From positions 1-15,542 of the forward strand of contig JACREW010000266.1 of assembly GCA_016212685.1 (NCBI GenBank): a DNA stretch of 15,542 nucleotides, written 5' to 3'. The notes under the pieces are model-generated. The model saw only the letters and a program-made list of their open reading frames with translations. It was not told the origin of the DNA and made no database searches. Within the stretch, counting starts at the first letter, position 1; the number at the start of each line of letters is the position of its first letter. This stretch comes from Nitrospirota bacterium (GTDB taxonomy: Bacteria > Nitrospirota > Thermodesulfovibrionia > Thermodesulfovibrionales > Dissulfurispiraceae). Positions 5,785-13,035 of the stretch are shown one piece after another. The translations under genes and the position numbers were made by a program.

Positions 5785-8403
5785 ATGATTACGGTAACCA
5801 TAAACAGGAAAAAGATAAATCTCGAAAAGCCGGTAACGATCCTCAAGGCAGCCGGAATGGCGGGGATAGAAATTCCGACCCTGTGCCATTATGAAATGCT
5901 CGAGGCTTACGGAGGATGCAGGCTCTGCCTCGTCGAGATCGAGAAGATGCCGAGGCTCCAGACATCATGCACCCAGTATGTAACCGACGGAATGGTTGTC
6001 TGGACCGAAACCGAGAGGGTAGTAGAGGCGCGGAAGGCGATGCTCGAATTCCTGCTCATAAACCACGCCCTCGATTGCCCGTATTGCGATAAAGCCGGCG
6101 AGTGCGAACTTCAGGACGTGGTGGCGAAATACGGGCCTACGACAGGCCGGTTTGCGGAGGGGAAGAGGAGACATCCCGAAAGTTTTGACGACCCTATAAT
6201 TGTCAGGAATATGGAGAGGTGCATATCCTGCACCCGCTGCGTAAGGATGTGCAGCAAGGTGCAGGGCGCGTGCGCCATATCCATGGTGAACAGATCGAGC
6301 AAGACTTTTGTAGAGCCGTTTTCCGGCGGGAGATACGACTGCGAATACTGCGGCAACTGCCTGACCGTCTGCCCTGTGGGCGCGATTATGTCGAGAATGC
6401 ATCGTCATGCCTACAGGCCGTGGCTCATAGAGAAAGAAATAGATACCGTATGTTCCTTCTGCGGCGTGGGGTGCTCGATGGTTTTGCAGGCAAGGGGCAA
6501 TTCCATTGTGAGGGCCGTTCCGGGGGAGAGCGCGGGCTCGAATAAGGGTCTCCTGTGCAACCGGGGTAGATTCGGTTATGATTACGTAGGCAGTTCCGGA
6601 AGGCTCGATTCCCCGATGATAAAAAGAGACGGAAAATTCCAGCGCGCCTCGTGGAGCGAGGCATTCATCTACATAGCGGACAGGCTGAAAAAGATCAAGG
6701 ACGAAAACGGCGGAGGCTCGATTGCCGGCATTGCATCGGGCAGATGCACTAATGAGGACGGCTATGTGTTCCAGAAGTTTATGAGGGCGGTTTTAGGCAG
6801 CAATAATATAGATTCCGTTGCAAGTTTCGGCTATGCGCAGGCGCAGAGATTCTTTGAGGGTATATTCGGTCAGGGCGTAACGGCAAACCCGATGCGCGGC
6901 ATATCGAATTCCGACGGCGTTTTTGTGGTAGGCGACGACCCTACGGCTGTAAATCCTGTGCTGGGTTTGCAGATAAGGGCCGCATCCCACAAGGGAGTGC
7001 CGGTGGTGGCGGCAGGCTATATGCCGGGTCTCAGGATGTTTGCAACGAGCAGGCTGATTCCGAGACCGTTTACCGAAACGGCGCTTCTATCTGCGCTGGT
7101 TACGGAGTTGAGGAACGTTAAGGGCATTTCCGGGAAAGGCCCTTTTGAGAGGGTAATAAAGGATATTCCCTCCGTATCCCTGCACGAAGCGGAGGATGCA
7201 TGCGGCATACCTTCGGAAGATATCCGCAGCGCGGTCGATGCGCTTTCGCATATGACCAATCCTTCTATAGTCATCGGAAGGGATATCCTCCAGAAGCCGG
7301 AAGGACAGACCAACCTGCTCCTTCTTGCGGCGCTTATATCGCTGCTGAACAGCAGGATCTATCTGCTCTCTGAGCTTCCCAATGAGCAAGGGCTCGTGGA
7401 TATGGGATGTCTGCCGGATATGCTTCCGGGTGGAAGGCATTTGGCTGTCGAGAGTTTCAGGAGAAGATACGAGGAGTTCTTCGGCGTTGATATTCCTTCG
7501 AGTCCCGGCATGGGTATTATGGAGATGATCGAAGCCGCGCATGCCAAAAAGATAAAGGCGCTTTATGTTATGGGCGAGGATTTGGTTTATAACATGCCCG
7601 ACAGCGCTTATGTAAAGGCCGCGTTGTCAAAGCTCGATTTTCTTGTTGTTCACGATATATTTATGACGGAAACTGCCGGGCTTGCGGATGTCGTGATCCC
7701 CTCCCTTTCATGGGCGGAGAAGGAAGGCTCTTATACGAATCTCGAAAGGAAGATGCAGCTTGTAAGGAAGGCCGTCGAGGGAAAAGGCATGGAGGATTGG
7801 CGGGCGGTTGCCGAGATCGGCAAGCTCTTGGGTTTTGATATGGATTACAAAAGCTCAGGGGATATAATGGCGGAAATCGCAAAGGTGTCGCCGCTGCATA
7901 AAGACATAACTTATGAAGACATGGCTGGCGGTGAATGCCTGTGGCCTTATAAGGGCGAGCCTTTACGGCACGGCATGAGCCTTGAAGGCATAGAGATGCC
8001 CGATAAGGATTCGCTGCTTAAGAGGCCTGAAAAGGACAGGATTTATATCGGCATCGATAAGCCTCTTTTCCATTTCGAAAATTTAAGCAGGAATTCCGCG
8101 GCCTTGAGCAGCATAGCTCCGGAGCCGTATGTAAATATAGGCAAAGCCCTTGCGGACAAGCTCTCTTTAGCCGGAGGCGACCTTGCTGATATTACTACCG
8201 GCACGGGCAGCCTAAAATTATCGGTGCAGGTAGATCCCGATGTGCCGGAAAGCAGCATCAGGGTGCCGGACAACTTCGGCGATAAGGGGGCATATACGAT
8301 TATGAGCTGGAAAATTAATTCCGCGATTAAAGCGCCGGTGGCGGATGCAACAGGCGTTGCGATAGAAAAGATAAAGCGCGCGGCAGAGGAGGCGGCGGTT
8401 TGA
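5785..8403 (+). CDS. nuoG: NADH:quinone oxidoreductase subunit G (75 kDa, Fe-S)
   Basis: The 872-residue electron-wire subunit carries, in order: a [2Fe-2S] ferredoxin-like domain (C34, C45, C48, C62); a His-Cys3 [4Fe-4S] site (H94, C98, C101, C107); two further [4Fe-4S] sites (C146, C149, C152, C156 and C186, C189, C192, C196, whose fourth cysteines are normally exchanged between clusters); and C223, C226, C230, C258, which match the extra cluster N7 found in some bacteria such as E. coli and Thermus. The remainder, about 220-780, is the molybdopterin-oxidoreductase-like domain, which is inactive in complex I. Length is close to E. coli NuoG (908). The stop codon TGA overlaps the TTG start of nuoH. 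The presence of N7 ligands speaks for a full NADH-type complex, not a truncated ferredoxin-type one. Confidence 0.95.
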   Translation: MITVTINRKKINLEKPVTILKAAGMAGIEIPTLCHYEMLEAYGGCRLCLVEIEKMPRLQTSCTQYVTDGMVVWTETERVVEARKAMLEFLLINHALDCPYCDKAGECELQDVVAKYGPTTGRFAEGKRRHPESFDDPIIVRNMERCISCTRCVRMCSKVQGACAISMVNRSSKTFVEPFSGGRYDCEYCGNCLTVCPVGAIMSRMHRHAYRPWLIEKEIDTVCSFCGVGCSMVLQARGNSIVRAVPGESAGSNKGLLCNRGRFGYDYVGSSGRLDSPMIKRDGKFQRASWSEAFIYIADRLKKIKDENGGGSIAGIASGRCTNEDGYVFQKFMRAVLGSNNIDSVASFGYAQAQRFFEGIFGQGVTANPMRGISNSDGVFVVGDDPTAVNPVLGLQIRAASHKGVPVVAAGYMPGLRMFATSRLIPRPFTETALLSALVTELRNVKGISGKGPFERVIKDIPSVSLHEAEDACGIPSEDIRSAVDALSHMTNPSIVIGRDILQKPEGQTNLLLLAALISLLNSRIYLLSELPNEQGLVDMGCLPDMLPGGRHLAVESFRRRYEEFFGVDIPSSPGMGIMEMIEAAHAKKIKALYVMGEDLVYNMPDSAYVKAALSKLDFLVVHDIFMTETAGLADVVIPSLSWAEKEGSYTNLERKMQLVRKAVEGKGMEDWRAVAEIGKLLGFDMDYKSSGDIMAEIAKVSPLHKDITYEDMAGGECLWPYKGEPLRHGMSLEGIEMPDKDSLLKRPEKDRIYIGIDKPLFHFENLSRNSAALSSIAPEPYVNIGKALADKLSLAGGDLADITTGTGSLKLSVQVDPDVPESSIRVPDNFGDKGAYTIMSWKINSAIKAPVADATGVAIEKIKRAAEEAAV

Positions 8404-9434
8404 ATATCCTCGATTCGGCATTGTCGGGAACTTACGGATATCTCTTTAACATTGCGATAATCTTCGTGAAGATAGCAGTGGTTGTCGGAGTTACAATGCT
8501 GCATGTGACGTATGCCACCTATTTCGAAAGGAAGGTCATAGGCCACATGCAGATAAGGCTCGGCCCCATGAGGGTAGGGCCTCACGGCATATTGCAGCCT
8601 ATAGCCGACATGCTGAAGCTTTTTTTCAAAGAGGACATCATTCCGTCCGAAGCCGATAAACCCGTATTCAAGATAGCGCCTGTGATACCCATATTTGCTA
8701 CACTCAGCTCTCTTGCGGTAGTCCCGTTTTTCGAAGGTTTTGTCATAGCAGACATAAACATCGGGCTGCTTTATCTATTTGCCATGTCGTCATTGGCGGC
8801 ATACGGCGTAGTTATGGCTGGATGGGCATCGAACTCCAAATACTCGTTTTTGGGAGGACTGAGATCATCGGCGCAGGTCATAAGCTACGAAGTCGCAATG
8901 GGCCTCAGCCTTGTAGGAGTGATGCTCATGGCCGGTTCGCTGAACCTCAGCGATATAGTTAAAGCGCAGCAGCAATATTGGCACGGAATGTTTTTGATAC
9001 CGCAGTTTTTGGCATACTTTGTATTCATGGTGGCAGCCTTTGCCGAAACCAACAGGACGCCCTTCGATCTGCCCGAGGCCGAGAGCGAACTGGTTGCCGG
9101 ATATTTTGTAGAATACAGCGGAATACGGTTCGCATGGTATTATGCCGCTGAATATGTAGGCATGATAATAATGTCCAGCATAGCCGTGTTATGTTTCTGG
9201 GGCGGCTGGACAATACCTCCTGTAATTGCCGATTCAATACCGGCATTGAAGGTTGTTCCAGGGATCGTGTGGTTTTTAGGCAAGGTCTATTTCCATATAT
9301 TTTTATACTATTGGGTGAGGGCGACGGTGCCGAGATACAGATACGACCAGCTTATGGCATTGGGCTGGAAGGTGTTGATACCGCTCGCGCTGGCTAATAT
9401 AGTAGTAACATCGATAGTGAAGTATATGAGTTAA
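8400..9434 (+). CDS. nuoH: NADH:quinone oxidoreductase subunit H
   Basis: The 344-residue, multi-spanning membrane subunit roofs the quinone chamber and links it to the proton-pumping arm. Hallmarks are TYFERKVIGHMQIRLGPMRV (40-59), GPHGILQPIADMLKLFFKED (60-79), AETNRTPFDLPEAESELVAG (215-234) and the following YFVEYSG. About eight hydrophobic helices are apparent. The start is TTG 8400, with GAGGAGG (8386-8392) seven bases upstream inside nuoG; the start overlaps the nuoG stop (TTGA), a translational-coupling arrangement. A 27-base spacer of GAGTTAA/GAGTTGA-type repeats leads to nuoI. Confidence 0.96.
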   Translation: MNILDSALSGTYGYLFNIAIIFVKIAVVVGVTMLHVTYATYFERKVIGHMQIRLGPMRVGPHGILQPIADMLKLFFKEDIIPSEADKPVFKIAPVIPIFATLSSLAVVPFFEGFVIADINIGLLYLFAMSSLAAYGVVMAGWASNSKYSFLGGLRSSAQVISYEVAMGLSLVGVMLMAGSLNLSDIVKAQQQYWHGMFLIPQFLAYFVFMVAAFAETNRTPFDLPEAESELVAGYFVEYSGIRFAWYYAAEYVGMIIMSSIAVLCFWGGWTIPPVIADSIPALKVVPGIVWFLGKVYFHIFLYYWVRATVPRYRYDQLMALGWKVLIPLALANIVVTSIVKYMS

Positions 9435-9453
9435 GAGTTGAAGAGTTAAGGAG
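9431..9453 (+). repeat. GAGTTAA-type short repeats at the nuoH-nuoI junction
   Basis: Degenerate 7-8-base units (GAGTTAA, GAGTTGAA, GAGTTAA, GGAGTCGAA) run from the nuoH stop toward nuoI. The third unit contributes to AAGGAG (9448-9453), which lies eight bases before the nuoI ATG, so the repeat probably supplies the ribosome-binding site. Confidence 0.5.
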
Positions 9454-9461
9454 TCGAAAAG

Positions 9462-10010
9462 ATGACAGTCAAGGACATAGCGAAGAAGATTTTTCTGATA
9501 GAAATACTCAAGGGCATGGCGCTGACCCTGAAGATGATGTTTACGCATGCGGTAACGAGGCAGTATCCCGAGGAAAAGAGACCGCCGTTTCCGGGTTTCA
9601 GGGGTCTGCATGCCCTTCCGAGAAAAGAGGACGGCACTGCAAAGTGCGTGGGATGCGGCCTGTGTTCGGCGGTCTGCCCGTCTCAATGCATTAAGGTCTA
9701 CACCAGCGAAGGGCCGAATCATGAGAAGATCGTGGACAGATATGAGATAGAGGTCTTGAGGTGCGTTTATTGCGCCTTTTGCGTCGAGGCATGTCCTTTC
9801 GGCGCGGTTGTCCTTACGGATCATTACGAATACTCCGATTATTCGAGAGACGCCTTTTATATGACAAAGGAAAAACTCCTCGCTAACTGGGATAAGTTCA
9901 TGGCAGGCAAAAAAGGCGATGAATATTTCGAGAAATTCTGGAGGCCCAAGAGCGAGGATTTTGCAACGCCGAAGAATCAGCCTGTATTCGGAGGCGGGAG
10001 GATAAAATAG
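9462..10010 (+). CDS. nuoI: NADH:quinone oxidoreductase subunit I (2x 4Fe-4S)
   Basis: The 182-residue ferredoxin-like subunit relays electrons through clusters N6a and N6b toward N2 in NuoB. Two classical motifs are visible: C62, C65, C68, C72 (CVGCGLCSAVCPSQCI) and C101, C104, C107, C111 (CVYCAFCVEACPFGAV). The amphipathic N-terminal stretch, about 8-30, fits the helix that lies on the membrane. Start ATG 9462 has AAGGAG at 9448-9453. It ends with TAG one base before nuoJ. Length agrees with E. coli NuoI (180). Confidence 0.96.
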   Translation: MTVKDIAKKIFLIEILKGMALTLKMMFTHAVTRQYPEEKRPPFPGFRGLHALPRKEDGTAKCVGCGLCSAVCPSQCIKVYTSEGPNHEKIVDRYEIEVLRCVYCAFCVEACPFGAVVLTDHYEYSDYSRDAFYMTKEKLLANWDKFMAGKKGDEYFEKFWRPKSEDFATPKNQPVFGGGRIK

Positions 10011-10011
10011 A

Positions 10012-10518
10012 ATGCTGCCCAAACTTTTTTTCGGCTATTTTGCGATTGTCATGATTTCCTTATCTCTGGTAGTAATAACCAGAAGGAATCCCGTGCACAG
10101 CGTATTATGGATGCTTGTCTTGTTTTTCCATATAGCGGGGCTGTATCTGTTTTTGAACGCCGAATTCATAGCGGCGGTTCAGATCATACTTTACGCCGGG
10201 GCGATACTCGTATTGTTTCTGTTCGTTATAATGATGCTCAACCTCAAAGAAGAGATAACCGCGGAGAGATTCATAGGGGAATGGCCCATAGGAGTTGCGT
10301 TGGCAATATCGATACTCATGCTTATATTTTTTTCCATAAGCAAAATTACGGCAGGCCCTCAGGGACAACACACAATCGAAGCGATTAAAGCCGAAACGCA
10401 CACAAAGGCCATCGGGAAAGTATTGTATACGGAATACCTGTTCCCTTTTGAAATAGCGTCATTGATATTATTGATAGCAATAGTAGGGGCGATAGTACTG
10501 GCAAAAAAGAGAGGTTAA
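10012..10518 (+). CDS. nuoJ: NADH:quinone oxidoreductase subunit J
   Basis: The 168-residue protein is almost entirely hydrophobic, with about five membrane helices. It includes the conserved RRNPVHSVLWMLVLFFHIAG (about 24-43) and a helix with AVQIILYAGAILVLFLFVIM (about 55-74), the region of NuoJ that carries a pi-bulge important for coupling. It sits beside NuoK and NuoA in the membrane arm. Start ATG 10012 comes one base after the nuoI stop, with GGAGGCGGGAGG about nine bases upstream. nuoJ and nuoK usually abut or overlap; here 223 bases with a MITE-like element separate them. Confidence 0.94.
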   Translation: MLPKLFFGYFAIVMISLSLVVITRRNPVHSVLWMLVLFFHIAGLYLFLNAEFIAAVQIILYAGAILVLFLFVIMMLNLKEEITAERFIGEWPIGVALAISILMLIFFSISKITAGPQGQHTIEAIKAETHTKAIGKVLYTEYLFPFEIASLILLIAIVGAIVLAKKRG

Positions 10519-10533
10519 ACCAAATAATGCATT

Positions 10534-10699
10534 TATACAGGCACAAACGGCTAAAAGTCTTTACTAAGCGTAGACTGCATTATATTGCAGATTATATTCG
10601 TCTGCATAATTTTATAGGCTTAGTAGTAGATTATAATTTAATGGATATGTTTTATGAACGTGCAGACAGTAAAGCCTTTTATCCGCCTATGCCTGCATA
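10534..10699. repeat. MITE-like inverted-repeat element between nuoJ and nuoK
   Basis: Bases 10534-10565 and the reverse complement of 10668-10699 match at 26 of 32 positions, including CTTTACT and TAAAAG blocks. The ends therefore form imperfect terminal inverted repeats of a 166-bp AT-rich element. The interior holds a smaller stem, GCAGA with TCTGC. A 79-codon open frame (10527-10766) crosses it and runs into nuoK, but it has no ribosome-binding site at a usable distance and resembles nothing I recognise, so I treat it as incidental. No clear target-site duplication is visible. It could be an old non-autonomous transposon, or a structured RNA controlling nuoK expression. Confidence 0.5.
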
Positions 10700-10741
10700 T
10701 GTTCAGAGTTCAATTATATTTTTCAGGTTAATGGAGGAGCA

Positions 10742-11044
10742 ATGGTGCCTTTACAGTGGTATATAGGACTGAGCGCCGTAATATTCATCATAGGCATGGC
10801 AGGATTTATGATAAGGAGAAACATAATCATAATGCTCATGTCCATAGAGCTCATGCTTAATTCAGTGAACATCAGCCTCGTAGCCTTCAGCCACTATCTT
10901 CAGGACTTAAGGGGGCAGATACTCGTGTTTTTCATTATCACTGTAGCGGCGGCAGAAGCGGCTATAGGGCTGGCGATACTGGTGGCATTGTTCAAGAACA
11001 AGGCGGCAGTGCATACGGACGAAATTACAGAGATGAAGGGATGA
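10742..11044 (+). CDS. nuoK: NADH:quinone oxidoreductase subunit K
   Basis: The 100-residue protein has three membrane helices and is an MrpC-like subunit of the proton-pumping arm. The two membrane glutamates essential in E. coli, E36 and E72, occur at the same positions here: E36 in MSIELMLNSVNISLVAF and E72 in VAAAEAAIGLAILVALF. Length equals the E. coli protein. Start ATG 10742 is set by GGAGGAG (10733-10739). It ends in TGA (11042-11044), followed by a heptamer-repeat spacer of about 52 bases before nuoL. Confidence 0.96.
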   Translation: MVPLQWYIGLSAVIFIIGMAGFMIRRNIIIMLMSIELMLNSVNISLVAFSHYLQDLRGQILVFFIITVAAAEAAIGLAILVALFKNKAAVHTDEITEMKG

Positions 11045-11049
11045 TACAG

Positions 11050-11082
11050 AATTTCAAATTTCAAATTTCAAATTTCAAATTT
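11050..11082 (+). repeat. Tandem AATTTCA heptamer repeat in the nuoK-nuoL spacer
   Basis: Four exact copies of AATTTCA (11050-11077) plus a partial fifth fill most of the spacer. The same unit appears between nuoA and nuoB, there with an inverted copy. The nuoL ribosome-binding site GGAG (11087-11090) follows at once. A seven-base unit in a non-coding spot could vary in copy number and alter spacer length, but nothing shows that it does. Confidence 0.85.
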
Positions 11083-11096
11083 TTACGGAGTAGAGA

Positions 11097-13022
11097 ATGG
11101 ACAAATATCTATTAATACCTTTGTTGCCGCTCACGGCCTTTGCGATCAACATCATCTTCGGAAAGTGGATCATAAAAGAAAAGGCGCACTGGATATCGAT
11201 ACTTGCAGTCTTCGGCTCATTTGCCATAGCCGTAAGCACATTCATAGAAGTATTAAACGGAAAGACAATTAACTATGATGTATACAACTGGATAGTGTCC
11301 GGGAACTTCAAAGTAACCGTAGGTTTTTTAATAGACCAGCTTACAGCCATAATGCTCATAGTCGTAACGAGCGTGAGCCTTCTCGTTCATATCTATTCGG
11401 TGGGCTACATGCACGGAGACGGCGGGTATTACAGATTTTTTGCATATCTGAGCTTATTTACATTCTCCATGCTCATGCTGGTAATGGGAAACAACCTTCT
11501 GCAGCTCTACTTCGGATGGGAAGCAGTCGGATTATGCTCATATTTCCTCATAGGATTCTGGTATGAAAAGAAGTCCGCAGCCGACGCAGGGAAGAAGGCA
11601 TTCATAGTCAACAGATTCGGAGACTTCGGATTCGGGTTGGGAGTGATAATGATATTCCTGATGCTCGGAAGCCTTCACTACACCGACATATTCGGCAAAA
11701 TAGGCACATTACAGGGACAGACGATCAGCATTCTCGGATACAACGTAGACCTCATCACACTCATAGCATTACTTTTATTCTGCGGAGCAATAGGAAAGTC
11801 GGCGCAGATACCGCTTCATGTATGGCTGCCTGACGCCATGGAAGGTCCCACGCCTGTCAGCGCATTGATACACGCAGCGACAATGGTCACCGCAGGCGTA
11901 TTCATGGTAGCGCGTTTCAATCCCCTGTTCAGCATGTCCGAAACCGCAATGAACGTAGTAGCATTGACAGGAGCGATAACCAGCCTCTTTGCCGCAACCA
12001 TAGCCCTTGTCCAGAACGACATAAAAAGAATAGTCGCATACTCCACAGTCAGCCAGCTTGGATACATGTTCTTAGCCTGCGGAGTGGGCGCATTCGGAGC
12101 AGGCATCTTTCATCTTTACACCCACGCATACTTTAAAGCGCTCTTATTCCTTGGAGCAGGAAGCGTCATGCACGCAATGGCAGGAGAACTGGATATTCAG
12201 AAAATGGGCGGACTTAGAAAACACATGCCAATCACATATATAACCTTCCTCATCGCATCCTTGAGCATAGCCGGAATTCCCGGGCTTGCGGGATTTTTCT
12301 CTAAAGACGAAATTCTATGGCTCGCGTATAACCACGGCACAGTAGGCAAAATAGTATGGGCAATGGGAACGGCAGTAGCGGCCTTAACCGCATTTTACAG
12401 CTTCAGGATAATATTCCTGGCGTTTCACGGCACATTCAAAGGCACGCATGAACAGGAGCATCACCTCCATGAATCTCCCAAGGCAATGACCATACCGTTA
12501 ATAATACTTGCCATAGGAGCGATAGCTGCGGGATGGGTCGGCATACCCGCGGCATTGGGAGGAAGCAACGCCATAGCCCATTTTTTTGAGCCTGTATTGG
12601 GACATCCTCATGTAACAGCAGCGCATGAAGAGGAGTTTATGGTAATGGCAATATCCATAGTGGCAGCAATAGGAGGCATATTCGTATCATGGATATTCTA
12701 TTCTCTTAAACCCGAGATACCTAAAAACTTAGCGGTTAAATTCAAAGGCATATACACCACATTATGGAATAAATACTACGTGGACGAACTGTACGACCTT
12801 ATCATCGTAAGGCCGGTAAAATGGACGGCGACAAATATACTCGTAGCAGTAACTGACGGAAAGATCATAGAAGGCATAGTCAACGGAGTTCCGGCCGCGA
12901 TAAGGAATTTCGGAGAGAGGTTAAGGAAACTCCAGACAGGACATTTACAGCACTATGCCATAAGCATGGCATTAGGAGTGTTTGTGATATTGACGCTTGT
13001 ATTGATAGCAAAAGGAAGATAG
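11097..13022 (+). CDS. nuoL: NADH:quinone oxidoreductase subunit L
   Basis: The 641-residue antiporter-like proton-pumping subunit lies at the distal end of the membrane arm. Key channel residues are present: E142 (GWEAVGLCSYF), D176 (NRFGDFGF), K234 (GKSAQIPLHVWLPDA), H241 and H259 (LIHAATMVTAGVF), K347 (HAYFKALLFLGAGS) and K403-D404 (AGFFSKDEILW). The C-terminal part, about 500-641, supplies the long lateral helix and final membrane helix. Length is near E. coli NuoL (613). GGAG lies six bases before ATG 11097. It is the last nuo gene in view: nuoM and nuoN do not follow, and AGGAGG for the next gene begins directly at its stop codon. Confidence 0.96.
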   Translation: MDKYLLIPLLPLTAFAINIIFGKWIIKEKAHWISILAVFGSFAIAVSTFIEVLNGKTINYDVYNWIVSGNFKVTVGFLIDQLTAIMLIVVTSVSLLVHIYSVGYMHGDGGYYRFFAYLSLFTFSMLMLVMGNNLLQLYFGWEAVGLCSYFLIGFWYEKKSAADAGKKAFIVNRFGDFGFGLGVIMIFLMLGSLHYTDIFGKIGTLQGQTISILGYNVDLITLIALLLFCGAIGKSAQIPLHVWLPDAMEGPTPVSALIHAATMVTAGVFMVARFNPLFSMSETAMNVVALTGAITSLFAATIALVQNDIKRIVAYSTVSQLGYMFLACGVGAFGAGIFHLYTHAYFKALLFLGAGSVMHAMAGELDIQKMGGLRKHMPITYITFLIASLSIAGIPGLAGFFSKDEILWLAYNHGTVGKIVWAMGTAVAALTAFYSFRIIFLAFHGTFKGTHEQEHHLHESPKAMTIPLIILAIGAIAAGWVGIPAALGGSNAIAHFFEPVLGHPHVTAAHEEEFMVMAISIVAAIGGIFVSWIFYSLKPEIPKNLAVKFKGIYTTLWNKYYVDELYDLIIVRPVKWTATNILVAVTDGKIIEGIVNGVPAAIRNFGERLRKLQTGHLQHYAISMALGVFVILTLVLIAKGR

Positions 13023-13035
13023 AGGAGGACTATTT

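Noticed and set aside
10527..10766. A 79-residue protein between nuoJ and nuoK
   Set aside because: No ribosome-binding site at a useful distance, overlap with the well-supported nuoK start, no recognisable family, and the frame spans an inverted-repeat element. Kept only as a remote possibility.
11050..11082. CRISPR-like array
   Set aside because: The seven-base unit repeats head to tail without spacers.
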